A stretch of 64,000 nucleotides of DNA. Origin: Phocoena phocoena. Taxonomy: Eukaryota; Chordata; Mammalia; Artiodactyla; Phocoenidae. Shown here in pieces: positions 46,501 through 54,418 of the stretch. A program made the position numbers and the translations under genes. The notes beneath the pieces are model-generated. The model worked only from the letters and a program-made list of their open reading frames with translations, searched no databases and was not told where the DNA came from. Location of the stretch: contig NC_089234.1 of NCBI RefSeq assembly GCF_963924675.1, forward strand, positions 63,027,588 through 63,091,587, in the 5' to 3' direction. Positions within the stretch are counted from its first letter, which is position 1. Each line of letters opens with the position of its first letter.

Positions 46501-49500
46501 AAACTGAAGACATCACATTTATTAGAATTAATCCATTTTCTGTAACTAACACTCCAGTGTTATGCAAGAATTATGATACTTCACTCAATTTAAAATGCTT
46601 CAGAAACATGAGGTTTCTCATGCTAAGTGAAAGAAACTAGTCAGGAAGGCCCACGTATTGTATACTATTTATATGAAAGGTTCAAACAGAAAGGGAATGT
46701 GGATTAGTGGTTGCCACGGGCTGGGCAGAGGGGAGTGGGGGCTAGGGGAATGGGGAGTCACTGTTTCTGGGTATGGGATTTCTTTTGGGGTCATGAAAAT
46801 GTTCTAAAATTAGATTATGGTGATAGTTTCACAACCCTGCAAATACACCATTTAATTACACACTTTAAATAGATAAACTTTATGATATGTAAATCATACT
46901 GTACAGCTATTTTAAAAAATGAATACTACCCACATACTAAAAGTGAAGTTTCTCTGTATCAATACTTTCTTTTATCTAAAATTTAAAAGATAACTGCAAA
47001 AACATTAACACAATGGAAATAGCACAGAAAAAAATTTAATCTACTACAGAAGTATATGGAAACATCGTTTTGTTTTTCATAAAAATTAAGCTTTATCTCA
47101 TTGTTCTTTTTTAAAATCATTCATTCATTCATTCATTCATTCACTTATGGCTGCGTTGGGTCTTTAGTGTTGCGAGTGGGCTTTCTCTAGTTGTGGTGAG
47201 CGAGGGCTACTCTTCGTTGCGGTGTGCGGGCTTCTCATTGTGGTGGCTTCTCTTGTTGCAGAGCATGGGCTCTAGGTGCACAGGCTTCAGTCGTTGTGGC
47301 ACACAGGCTCAGCAGTTGTAGCTCACGGGCTCTAGAGCACAGGCTCAGTAGTCGTGGCACACAGGCTTAGCTGCTCCGCGGCATGTGGGATCTTTCCGGA
47401 CCAGGGCTTGAACCCGTGTCCCCTGCACTGGCAGGCAGGTTCTTAACCACTGCGCCACCAGGGAAGTCCCTGTCTCATTGTTCTTAACAGAATGACCTGA
47501 TTTGGGGATCACAGTTACTTCTCATTTAAATTAACGGTGATTAAAGGAGACTCTCTAGATTTCAGCCACAGTAGAAATGACTCAGTACTACAACTTTTAA
47601 CCAATTAATAGCTTTCTTCCAGCTTCCTACAATGGGAGTTTGGGATTTAATAACAGGTTCTCTTCTAAAATGTAAATGTACCTCACATGAGTCTTTACAC
47701 AAAAATGATCCACTTTACTCACTCCACGTACATCTCGATGAAGAACGAAGTAGCTACTACTAATGGTTGGGACTGCTTAAACCTTATGATTTACCCATCT
47801 TGTTAAAATGTTTTAATTCGCTTGTTCCACTGTACTTATCGGTAATTAACTAGAAGCCCATTACTTAATACATCAAAGCTCTATGATCACTTGAGGGTTG
47901 GAGAAGCAGGTGGAAAGGCACAAAACTCAACCTCTTCAAAACAGAATTGGAAATGCCAAAGTCATAGTGGAAACAGGTGGGGAGAAGTGATCAGAATAGA
48001 TCAGAACATCTCTAGGATCCAAAAAGGAAAGGGAGAATCAATCCTGAAGAGACTGTACCAAAGACCACCTAGTAGTGGCATTTAGTTTCCACCCCTTTAA
48101 TATTACAACTAGTATTACCACTCTTGTTGAATATGAAGAAGTACTGAAATATTGTTCTAGTAGTGGTTGAACTCATGATGAACCTTTTTTATCATAACAA
48201 AGGGAATTATAAAAAATAGTACTAGATTTACTGAAACTGTCCCTATTGCAGCAGACAGTTGCATTAGGCCAAATGCCTCCGACCCTTCTGCATCTCTCTC
48301 AGGTGATGGGTGTGAGAGATGACTATTCCCTACACCCTCAAATGTATCTGTACCTGATACACCTACATCAAATTACAATGACTTCGTTAGGCTTCTGTCC
48401 TTAAGGGTCCCCTTGTAACCAACAGCATGATTCTCATCCAGGAAGCTAGCTGTGCTCTGGGCAGAAAAGTGTTGCCTAATACCCTATGCAGAAACTGTCT
48501 CCATAATCTTGATCCCCTTAGCATTACACCGTAATTCTGTACTTCGCGAGTGATTCGCCAGAACATACCAATCCAGGTGTTTTGAAAAGCAAGCTTCCCC
48601 CAAGACTCTGACTCCAGTTCACTTTACTAATATGGAGCTGAGTGGCTTCAACCCTACGAATCCAAGTTCCAATCTGCATCTACCCATCTAGCACTACTAG
48701 CATCTATGAGGAAACTACCACAACCTGTCTCAATTAATCTGATACCTTCCCTAGGAGTCACAACTGCTAATAAAATTCACTATGAATATTATTTGTTGTT
48801 GTCACGTCCTGTAAACATACCAGTTATCAATCAAAAATCAGAAAGAGATCATGTGAGGTGCATCAATCACCCATGGTCAGCCAGGGCTCACCTAGCTTAC
48901 CTCAGTGCCTGGGTGCTACCTTCCTCCTTCACTGCTCCACTTGAGACCACCCAAAACTTCCAGCTTAGTCAGCTGTCCAAGAAAGGGGAGGGCCACTCTG
49001 CCATCAAAGGTAGCTGCACTTCATTGTTAGAACTTCCAAACACTTAAAAATTCATAACAGTGCCCAAAAGATTTCAAAACACTAATCTGGTGAGACCAGC
49101 TGATCATGAGTAAAAATACATCCAAGGAATTTTACACCAGCTACTAACAGCCTAAAGAAAGAGAGGCTTAGAACCTTTATTTATACGATACCCCAAAAAT
49201 AAGTATTTTGTTAAATCCTCACATCAACCTATGCTATATAGTTGGGATAGATTATTTGGGCTCCTAGGGTAATAGTTTTCCCAGTTTCCACACATCACAG
49301 ATTCTACTGCAGGGTAATTCCATTTTTCAAATAGTAAATGTTTAGTACAAGTGATACTAGTTTACATTTGTTCACCCCTTTACACTTTTCAAAGTGCTTT
49401 GCCCAACTCTTTATCATGACTTTCACGATCCAGAGATGTAAGCAAAGAAAATATTACTCTCATTTTACCATTTGGGAAATGGAGAAAAGGTAAGTAAACT

Positions 49501-51019
49501 GTAAATCGGGCCAGCCACTTAAGTGCTGTAATGACTATCACAAATATGCACCATCTTTCTACTTGTAGTCAATCATGTTCACATGGCTAAATGTGTTACA
49601 ATCAACCAGAATAAATACACATATACATATAATATATATACATATATGTATGTGTTACAATCAACCAGAAAAAAATATATATATTATATATATGTTTACA
49701 TAATATATAAGTATATGTATGTGCTACTGCATGACTAGATAAGTGTCAGGGGTAAAGACTGTCTACTTCATAAGAGTTACAGGAAAGATTAAACGGGTCA
49801 CATGCTTAAAACAGTACCTATCTCTAGCAAACACTGAGTATTAGCCATTGTTATTTTTAGAAAAGGAAGAAGAAGATGGAATTACAGATGTATTCTAGGC
49901 AGAGGGAGTAACATGTGTAAAAGCCCTGGGGCACAAGTGCACATTTCATCAGTTTGACTGAAACAAGGAGAGTGGCTCGCAACAACGCTTCTCCAACAGG
50001 TACCCACGCCAGATCAGGCAGGGATTGAGGACCCTTTTAAACTGGGAACAATGGAAAAACATTAAACAATGTTTTGCAAGGGAGCAATAGGATTAGATCT
50101 TGCCACTTGCTGATGCTAAGCGATTCCTTTCCCTCTGGAGCCCCAGATGACCAGGGAACCTACCACTTCCGATGTGCACACCCTTATGTTCTACCTTGTA
50201 CTACAGCTGGCCATTCATATGTCCTTCCTCCCCACAAGACTGTAAGTTTCTGGAGCGGAAGAGATCTGGATGTGAGTCTGGTTCCTCTTGGCAAGTGTCT
50301 GGTTTGCGTAGGTACCCAGTCAATGACAAAAACTCCTGAAAGAAATCTTCCTTTGGCTTTTCAATGCCCCACTCCCTTGTCCCTTCTTGGAGCAATAGTT
50401 CTGGGTAGCGGGGGAGGAGAAAGAATACGCTAGAAATCAGTCGTCCACCTAACGACTCAAATAAGGTGAATCGTCCCATCACAAGAGGGCTTAAACCATT
50501 TACAGGACAACAGTGAAAGGGAGAAGGCCACTTCTGGAGCAGCACATCAAAGGATCAATAAGACACAGTCCCAAGCCTTGAAGGGCTCACACGCCAGTAA
50601 GGGAGACAGACAGTGACAGGCACGATGACAACGCTCGAGGGAACCTCGGGTCTCCAGGGGAAGGGCGGGGGGGGGGGGCGGGGGTAAGCTTCTTCGCGGG
50701 CCCTGAAACACCACCCGCGCCGCCCTCGCCAGCTCCTGCACTCACTCTTGTCCAGAGGGCGGGTTAGCTCGGCCCCGACATCGCCGTCCGCGCTGCGGCC
50801 CTGCGGTTTCACAGTCAGCGGCACGAACAAGGACGTGTTCGGAGCTTTGGAGCCTCCTGAGGCAGAGGAAGAGGCGCAGGCAACGGCAGGAACGCGCCCC
50901 AGAGTCCCAGGAAAGGGCCCAGTGTGGGCGCGAAGGGCAGAGCAGATGGCTGCCCGGGGGCCAGGCTGGCGCCCCGGGGGAAGCCGAGCCCACAACAGGG
51001 CACACCGGGGGAAGGACAT
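28139..51019 (-). CDS. SUPV3L1: SUPV3L1, mitochondrial ATP-dependent RNA/DNA helicase SUV3 (complete, 15 exons)
   Basis: SUV3 unwinds RNA and DNA in the mitochondrial matrix and works with PNPT1 in the degradosome. Fifteen coding exons (274, 78, 108, 115, 169, 112, 78, 92, 181, 94, 220, 81, 177, 149, 436 bp) sum to 2364 bases: 787 codons plus TAG, against 786 residues remembered for human. The N-terminus [20 protein letters not shown] is Arg-rich and non-acidic, as expected of a transit peptide. Walker A is GPTNSGKT (about residues 208-215), the DExH-like motif is DEIQ (about 292-295), and helicase motif VI is QIAGRAGR (about 467-474). The tail ends [11 protein letters not shown]. All junctions keep frame and no disabling change was seen. 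Transcription starts in a CpG-rich block right of 51019. Intron 3 uses a GC donor. Confidence 0.97.
28575..29231 (-). other. SUPV3L1 intron 14
   Basis: Noncoding. A diverged MER5-like patch is visible at about 28845-29000; the rest has no assignable content. Confidence 0.8.
29232..29380 (-). CDS. SUPV3L1: SUPV3L1 coding exon 14 (149 bp)
   Basis: The acceptor is TTTCTCTCAG|TTTGCC and the donor is CTAAG|GTACCA. It encodes [20 protein letters not shown] through [11 protein letters not shown]. The final AG joins C of exon 15 to make Ser. Confidence 0.96.
29381..31136 (-). other. SUPV3L1 intron 13
   Basis: Noncoding. An old L1-like patch lies near 29450-29575; the remainder is AT-rich with nothing assignable. 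Confidence 0.75.
31137..31313 (-). CDS. SUPV3L1: SUPV3L1 coding exon 13 (177 bp)
   Basis: The acceptor is CCCCCAG|GATATT and the donor is TTACAG|GTAAGC. The translation begins [20 protein letters not shown] and ends [10 protein letters not shown]. Phase is 0 at both ends. Confidence 0.96.
31314..31651 (-). other. SUPV3L1 intron 12
   Basis: A short intron of 338 bp; no repeat or other feature recognised. Confidence 0.8.
31652..31732 (-). CDS. SUPV3L1: SUPV3L1 coding exon 12 (81 bp)
   Basis: The acceptor is CTAAAG|GCAGCT and the donor is CTCATT|GTAAGT. Twenty-seven codons begin [20 protein letters not shown] and end TTLSNLI. Confidence 0.95.
32797..32820 (+). repeat. (CATA)n simple repeat
   Basis: About six CATA/ATAC units in a row inside SUPV3L1 intron 11. 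Confidence 0.9.
32875..33233 (-). mobile_element. CHR-2-type SINE, antisense
   Basis: A long copy with an A/T-rich tail at the left. The 15-bp duplication AAAGCAGGGTTTTCT is perfect at 32860-32874 and 33234-33248. Its right end lies 152 bp from the exon 11 donor. Confidence 0.96.
33385..33604 (-). CDS. SUPV3L1: SUPV3L1 coding exon 11 (220 bp)
   Basis: The acceptor is TGTTTCAG|GAGCAT and the donor is ATAAAG|GTAAGG. It encodes [20 protein letters not shown], then [13 protein letters not shown] (helicase motif VI) and ends LNRPVDPIK. Confidence 0.97.
33605..34215 (-). other. SUPV3L1 intron 10
   Basis: Noncoding, about 611 bp. A diverged L1-like patch may lie near 33830-33890; nothing else is recognised. 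Confidence 0.7.
34216..34309 (-). CDS. SUPV3L1: SUPV3L1 coding exon 10 (94 bp)
   Basis: The acceptor is CTGTTTTAG|GGACC and the donor is AATTT|GTAAGT. It encodes [20 protein letters not shown] and [10 protein letters not shown], the helicase motif V region (ATDAxGMGLN). Confidence 0.96.
34310..35072 (-). other. SUPV3L1 intron 9
   Basis: Contains a sense CHR-1 SINE (about 34381-34595) beginning only about 72 bp from the exon 10 acceptor. The rest is AT-rich and unassigned. Confidence 0.85.
34381..34595 (+). mobile_element. CHR-1-type SINE
   Basis: It starts GGCTTCTCTGGTGGCGCAGG and ends in an ACTAACTAACTAA tail instead of pure A. The duplication is imperfect: TATCTTGG on the left, AATCTTGG on the right. 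Confidence 0.9.
35073..35253 (-). CDS. SUPV3L1: SUPV3L1 coding exon 9 (181 bp)
   Basis: The acceptor is TTGTAG|ATTCGA and the donor is CCACCTG|GTAATT. It encodes [20 protein letters not shown] through [10 protein letters not shown], the start of the second helicase domain. Confidence 0.96.
35254..36232 (-). other. SUPV3L1 intron 8
   Basis: Noncoding, 979 bp. An old MIR-like patch may be present near 35480-35690; no clear feature otherwise. Confidence 0.7.
36233..36324 (-). CDS. SUPV3L1: SUPV3L1 coding exon 8 (92 bp)
   Basis: The acceptor is TTTAACAG|GACTCT and the donor is GTGGAG|GTACTA. It encodes [20 protein letters not shown] and [10 protein letters not shown]. Confidence 0.96.
36325..37619 (-). 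other. SUPV3L1 intron 7
   Basis: Holds the fold-back Tigger-like repeat at about 37012-37212. A MIR-like patch may lie near 36420-36640. The remainder is unassigned. Confidence 0.75.
37012..37212. mobile_element. Tigger-like DNA transposon remnant with fold-back core
   Basis: ACATCTGCAGATTCAACCAA and the right end CCAAAGGACGACTGTGTA resemble terminal parts of pogo/Tigger nonautonomous elements. A near-perfect inverted repeat (arms 37051-37072 and 37077-37098) joins what looks like two left ends head to head. The family name is inferred from memory. Confidence 0.6.
37620..37697 (-). CDS. SUPV3L1: SUPV3L1 coding exon 7 (78 bp)
   Basis: The acceptor is TTATTTTAAG|ATGAAG and the donor is CTACTAG|GTTGGT. 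It encodes [20 protein letters not shown] and TRALL, containing the Walker B-like DEIQ. Confidence 0.96.
37785..38190 (-). repeat. MIR fragment, split by a younger SINE
   Basis: Left part: CATTACTTATTAGGTGCTTC, GTGCTTTACAACTCATTTAA. Right part (from about 38071): TTTTACAAAAGAATAAACTG and GAGAAGTTAAGTCACTGGCC. The MIR order is continuous once 37911-38070 is removed. Confidence 0.85.
37911..38070 (-). mobile_element. Short tRNA-derived SINE, antisense
   Basis: It reads right to left from GGGGAATTCCCTGGTGGTCC to T-rich sequence. Short TACATTT copies flank it at 37902-37908 and 38071-38077. Confidence 0.85.
38690..39670. mobile_element. AT-rich L1M-like segments
   Basis: Patches such as GGATGGGTGGAATTGGGAGA, ATTTATTTTTATGTTTTCTA and ATATGGAATACTACATAACA resemble old L1 3' ends. 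Boundaries and subfamily cannot be fixed by eye. Confidence 0.5.
39732..39843 (-). CDS. SUPV3L1: SUPV3L1 coding exon 6 (112 bp)
   Basis: The acceptor is CATCTTAG|GGTGTG and the donor is CTCCTT|GTATGT. It encodes [20 protein letters not shown] and [17 protein letters not shown]. Confidence 0.96.
40465..40722 (+). mobile_element. L1 3'UTR/tail, copy B
   Basis: It shares long near-identical stretches with copy A at about 24700-25025 (CACAGGGAGATCAGCTC, TGTGACCACCTAGAGGGGTG) and the same orientation. Confidence 0.85.
41330..41446 (-). mobile_element. Short tRNA-derived SINE, antisense
   Basis: Right to left it starts GGGGAATTCCCTGGAGGTCC and ends in AAAAAAAAG. Flanking duplications are degraded. 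Confidence 0.85.
41843..42011 (-). CDS. SUPV3L1: SUPV3L1 coding exon 5 (169 bp)
   Basis: The acceptor is TGTTTTAG|GTACCC and the donor is GCTGCT|GTTAGT. It encodes [20 protein letters not shown] then GKT (Walker A) and ends [13 protein letters not shown]. Confidence 0.97.
42012..43166 (-). other. SUPV3L1 intron 4
   Basis: Contains a less AT-rich block at about 42420-42990 that looks like an old repeat, possibly an L1 5' region. The remainder is unassigned. Confidence 0.6.
43167..43281 (-). CDS. SUPV3L1: SUPV3L1 coding exon 4 (115 bp)
   Basis: The acceptor is TATTTTCCAG|CTCACG and the donor is AACTG|GTTAGT. It encodes [20 protein letters not shown] through SDLRIPPN; the Trp codon is split across intron 4. 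Confidence 0.96.
43585..43708 (+). mobile_element. Short tRNA-derived SINE
   Basis: It begins GGAATTCCCTGGCAGTCCAG. The 18-bp duplication AAAAACAAAGRACCTGGG lies at 43567-43584 and 43709-43726 with one mismatch. Confidence 0.93.
44019..44217 (-). mobile_element. CHR-1-type SINE, antisense
   Basis: A full copy with a T-run at the left. The duplication ATGTTCCTACATTTTT is perfect at 44003-44018 and 44218-44233. Confidence 0.96.
44623..44730 (-). CDS. SUPV3L1: SUPV3L1 coding exon 3 (108 bp)
   Basis: The acceptor is TCCCACAG|CTCGTC. It encodes [20 protein letters not shown] and [15 protein letters not shown]. The frame to exon 4 is kept only if the exon ends at GTGCAG and the intron starts GCAAGT. 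Confidence 0.95.
44731..45119 (-). other. SUPV3L1 intron 2
   Basis: A 389-bp intron; no repeat recognised. Confidence 0.8.
45120..45197 (-). CDS. SUPV3L1: SUPV3L1 coding exon 2 (78 bp)
   Basis: The acceptor is TTTCTTCCAG|ATGAAG and the donor is GATG|GTAAGG. It encodes [20 protein letters not shown] and DYGLD. Confidence 0.96.
45942..45976 (-). mobile_element. Severely 5'-truncated CHR SINE remnant
   Basis: On the minus strand only the terminal CCCGCGTACCGC of a CHR-1 SINE plus its A-tail is present. Near-copies GAAAATACTT and GAAAGTACTT flank it. Confidence 0.75.
46600..46920 (+). mobile_element. L1 3' end fragment
   Basis: GATTAGTGGTTGCCACGGGC, ATGTTCTAAAATTAGATTAT and a following ACTTTAAATAGAT patch match old L1 3'UTR. 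Confidence 0.7.
47109..47472 (-). mobile_element. CHR-2-type SINE, antisense, with (TCAT)n tail
   Basis: A long copy whose tail became an ATTC/TCAT repeat (about 47119-47143). The duplication TCTCATTGTTCTT is perfect at 47096-47108 and 47473-47485. Confidence 0.95.
49360..49530 (-). repeat. MIR SINE fragment
   Basis: Antisense MIR: CTTTTCAAAGTGCTTTGCCC, CATTTTACCATTTGGGAAAT, GAAAAGGTAAGTAAACTG. Confidence 0.7.
49592..49730. repeat. Tandem duplication and AT-rich alternating tract
   Basis: TGTGTTACAATCAACCAGAA occurs at 49592-49611 and 49651-49670, 59 bp apart. Each copy is followed by an ATATAT/ACATAT tract. Confidence 0.9.
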
Positions 51020-51110
51020 TGAGACCGCAGACTCGAGAGGAGGCTGGCTGGAGCAGCCTGCGGACACGGCGGCGGGCAGTGACGTACAGCGCCAGCGCCT
51101 ATAGCCCGCA
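50640..51110. promoter_or_regulatory. SUPV3L1: CpG-rich promoter/exon 1 block of SUPV3L1
   Basis: CpGs are dense here and sparse outside it. It spans exon 1 and the 5'UTR. A CRE-like TGACGTAC sits at 51080-51087. No TATA box is evident, which fits a housekeeping CpG promoter. The start of transcription is not fixed by sequence. Confidence 0.8.
50746..51019 (-). CDS. SUPV3L1: SUPV3L1 coding exon 1 (274 coding bp, start codon)
   Basis: It begins [20 protein letters not shown] and ends [12 protein letters not shown] before A|GTGAGT. This start matches the family. The frame stays open upstream for more than 100 bp without another ATG. The ATG context GTCTCAATGT is weak (T at -3). Confidence 0.95.
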
Positions 51111-51347
51111 AAGACCCAGAACAGCGGAGCTGCCCAGGAAGACGCCCGATCAATAAAGAAAAAGTAGTGCCGAAAGATTGCTCGTAAAGGGGAGGAAAAG
51201 CTTAGAAGCGAAAATCACAGAAGATAAGTGCTTGTAAGTCCTTGTTCTCTCTCCCTTTTTTATTGGAGATTGGAGCCAGCTTTCTTAAAAAAAATAATCT
51301 GGCTCCTTTGGGGATGTCATAGATGAGAGGCGGGGCCTGCGAGGTGT

Positions 51348-51395
51348 GTCACATGACGCAAGCTGGCCCTGCGGGTAAGTGTTCGGAAGCACGTG
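51348..51395. promoter_or_regulatory. Paired E-box sites upstream of SUPV3L1
   Basis: The perfect 10-bp palindrome GTCACATGAC is at 51348-51357 and CACGTG at 51390-51395, about 40 bp centre to centre. An ETS-like CGGAAG (51384-51389) abuts the second. A GC box (GGCGGGGCC) lies at about 51329-51337. Binding is inferred. Confidence 0.5.
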
Positions 51396-51948
51396 GGTAG
51401 TGAGGCCAAGCCTTGTGGGTGCGACTGGTGAGAGACGCCAACTCTCTAGGTTGTGGCGCCACCGTGGCTTGCGGACTCGAAGCTTTGAAGAGCATTTCCC
51501 AAAAGTTCCTTAGATTATTAACTTTCGTTTCCTGATGGAAGGCGTTAGAGAACATAACTTGATCTGCCCTTCAGGACCGTTGTTAAGGAATTTTGTTCCA
51601 CAAGTTCTTAGGTAAACCCCTTCTATGACGTGTGTAGGTACTTATACTTTAATATGAGCAGTTTGTATACATCATTCTAGCAGCTGGTATGTCACAGCCG
51701 CGTAGCAAAAATATGTACCCTGTACTCGGGGCAAAGGTTAATTTCTTTTGCATTAGTTGGATACTGTTTCATTTGAGGTTGCAACATCTTAAATTCAAGA
51801 TATGCCGTTGGATTTTCCATATCTCTTATACTTAAAACATTAAGGTCTTGCAACTTGAAGGAGCACGGCATATGATTTGTACTATTGCATGTCAAATAAG
51901 ATTTCAGTAACAATTTGCTATTGTGCCTTTGATTCACCGAATACTTTT

Positions 51949-52156
51949 TTTTTTTTTTTTTTGCTGTACGCGGGCTTCTCACTGTTGCGGCCCCGCCCGC
52001 TGCGGAGCACAGGCTCCGGACGCGCAGGCCCAGCGGCCTTGGCTCACGGGCCCAGCCGCTCTGCTGCATGTGGGATCTTCCCGGACCGGGGCACGAACCC
52101 GTGTCACCCTGCATCGGCAGGCGGACTCTCTACCACTGCGCCACCAGGGAAGCCCA
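51949..52156 (-). mobile_element. CHR-1-type SINE, antisense
   Basis: A full copy; the duplication TCACCGAATACTTTT is perfect at 51934-51948 and 52157-52171. Confidence 0.96.
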
Positions 52157-52414
52157 TCACCGAATACTTTTTAAACATCAGTGATTCAAGTAGACGGCCC
52201 TTTGCCCTCAAAGAGTTTTTGATCTGGTTTTGGTCATACTAACGGTTAACGTTAAGTAATGAAAATGTTTATTATTCTTAGGCTAATGAGAGTTCAGAAC
52301 TACAGGCCAGTTGTTATGTCATCGTTTCTCACCCACATACCTCTGAACACATTGGGTGCCTAGTACAACTATCAAACCACTAAAACTGTATCATAATTGT
52401 GTTTCTGGAGTAGT

Positions 52415-52600
52415 AGTACTCAAACTTCAGGGTGCATCAGAATCATCTGGAAAGTTTGTTAAAATTGTTGGGGCCCTACTCCTGGAGTTTCTGATTCATA
52501 GGGTCTGGGGTGGGGCCCAAGAGTACGAATTTATAACGTTTCCAGGTGATGTTGACCCTGCTGGTCTGCGGAACCACACTTTGAGAACCACTGCTCTGGG
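52415..52600 (+). mobile_element. MER5A-like DNA transposon
   Basis: GCATCAGAATCATCTGGAAA near the left and TTTGAGAACCACTGCTCT at the right match MER5A ends. Confidence 0.8.
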
Positions 52601-53857
52601 TTATAGTTCCTTCAGGGTAGGGCAATAAAATAGCACTAAGGAAATACTCAGGAAAATGCTGAATGAATGAATAAATAGAGAAATAAATGGGGGACAGGGA
52701 AAGGAAGTGGGAGAAGTAAAGATATCCTTGGCAGTGGGGAATAAACTAAGTTCTCTCTTCTTTGCCTTTGCTATTAACAAAACCTGGTTTATAAGTTTTC
52801 TCAAAAGCACATTCTAGTAGATTTCTCCCCCTCACATCTTGCCTACAGATTCTGTAATTTGACATTTCTAGAGTATTTTTCTAATGTAAGGTTATCATGA
52901 TCTGGATAACAAATTGTTTATCCCTTAGAATCATGGAGTAATAGAGCAGGAAAGGGGTCTTAGAGATTATCGGTCCAGTTTCCCCAGACCTAGGGAGGAA
53001 GCAACTATCAAATGCATTTGTAGAACTTGTAGATAGTGTCCACATGGTCCTGCTCTGCTGTCTTGCTTTCTCTCCCCAGCCTGATAAGACTCCTAGAGAG
53101 CCTAATCTATTTCCTTTATTCCAATACTAAGTTGCATAACAGTTCTTATCCGTAATTTTATTACATTTAGACACATTTTTTTTCTAAAGGAGGACACCTT
53201 TAATTTTATAAGCACTAGGAAAATAAGCTTCATCCATTTATTCAGATATTGAATGTATTATGTGATAAGCACAAAGTATACCAAAACAAAACAGGCTGAG
53301 CCCTCAAGAGGCTTATTAAGTCCATACAATTAAAAAGTCTTCTAGAAGTGTGGTAAACAGTCCTGGAGGTGTGCACAGCATGACTTGGAAGCACAACAAA
53401 GGGACATGTCTTTGACTTAGAGGTGGAGATTGTGTCAGACAAGAGTGGTCCGGAGAGTCTTACAAGAATTTAAGTGAAGTGCCAGCACAAGAGCACGTCT
53501 TCTCCAAGGAGTCTGGCATAACTGGAGCTTAAGGTGTTTTGTAATAGGGAATTTAAGCGTTTCCTGGAATCGAGTCACTGAAAGATTTTAAATAGGGGAG
53601 TGACATAAGAATTATGCTCATAGAAGATCCCAAGCCTAAAAAGGGATCTGTCATATTTGAGAGTGCACGTTTTCCTCACTGTATCTTTGATTTGAAACTG
53701 TAAAATGTGTTACATTTCAATCCAGGCTAGTATAAACCCCCTGGAGAGTGCCTGTATATGTGTTCAACAGATTCAGCTGAATATAAAAGGAACAATTTAA
53801 GAATTTACTGACTCACATGGTAATTAGAATTGAGTATTCCAACTACTTGATCCACAT

Positions 53858-54348
53858 TGAAGGGGTCCAGAATATGCCACTGGGGCATAAAATTTTTAGA
53901 AGGCATTGGAGTTCCTGAAATCCTGTCTGCCTAATAGCAGAGCCTCCCCAAAGAACTCCATTGCCATAAATCCCCTCACAGGTAGCAACCAGGGAAGATT
54001 AACTCATCACCAGAGACAGCGAGAAATCGACACCTAAACAGACTTTCGTTACAGAACTATCATATCTACCATCTATTTTCCTAAGGATCGTTTTATCTTT
54101 CCTAAAAATCATTGGCTTTCCCATTAGTGCTTTCTCCCCACAACTTCCTCTAAGTCATTTATAAGCGTACTTCACCCCCTTTCCCCTAGCAAGATGATAT
54201 ATAAGCCCCAAATTCTAACCACCCCTTTAAGTCACACTTTTGTGAACTTCCTCTAACTCGACTACAACTGTCTTTTCTTTCGCTAGTCTGTCAGTTTAAT
54301 TAGTAGGCTCTCAAACACAAAAGTGGGTAAAGTTTTTCCTCCCCAACA
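53858..54348 (+). mobile_element. ERVL-like solo LTR, copy 1 (491 bp)
   Basis: It starts TGAAGGGGTCCAGAATATGC, has a TATA-like GATATATAAGCCCC and ends CCTCCCCAACA. Start, end and length closely match the copy at 60420-60907. No retroviral genes adjoin it. Confidence 0.65.
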
Positions 54349-54418
54349 ATTCAAAACAACGAAATTAGCTATTTCTCTCTTCACCAGCGAGAGAAATAAC
54401 TAATTAAATGGTTTGAAC

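Larger units (their letters stand above)
45198..50745 (-). other. SUPV3L1 intron 1
   Basis: The largest intron of the gene, 5.5 kb. It contains a severely truncated SINE (45942-45976), an L1 3' patch (about 46600-46920), an antisense CHR-2 SINE (47109-47472), a MIR (about 49360-49530), a 59-bp tandem duplication near 49592-49730, and a G-rich run (50657-50684). Stretches such as 47500-49350 show no assignable feature. Confidence 0.8.

Noticed and set aside
47119..47147. Short regular repeats resembling a CRISPR array
   Set aside because: These are four-base units in a SINE tail; there are no spacers and the genome is mammalian.
48706..49047. A 113-codon plus-strand frame in SUPV3L1 intron 1
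   Set aside because: No recognised domain, splice partner or promoter; intronic sequence that stays open by chance is the simplest reading.
50748..51104. A 118-codon plus-strand frame opposite SUPV3L1 exon 1
   Set aside because: It is the antisense shadow of a GC-rich exon; no recognisable protein features.
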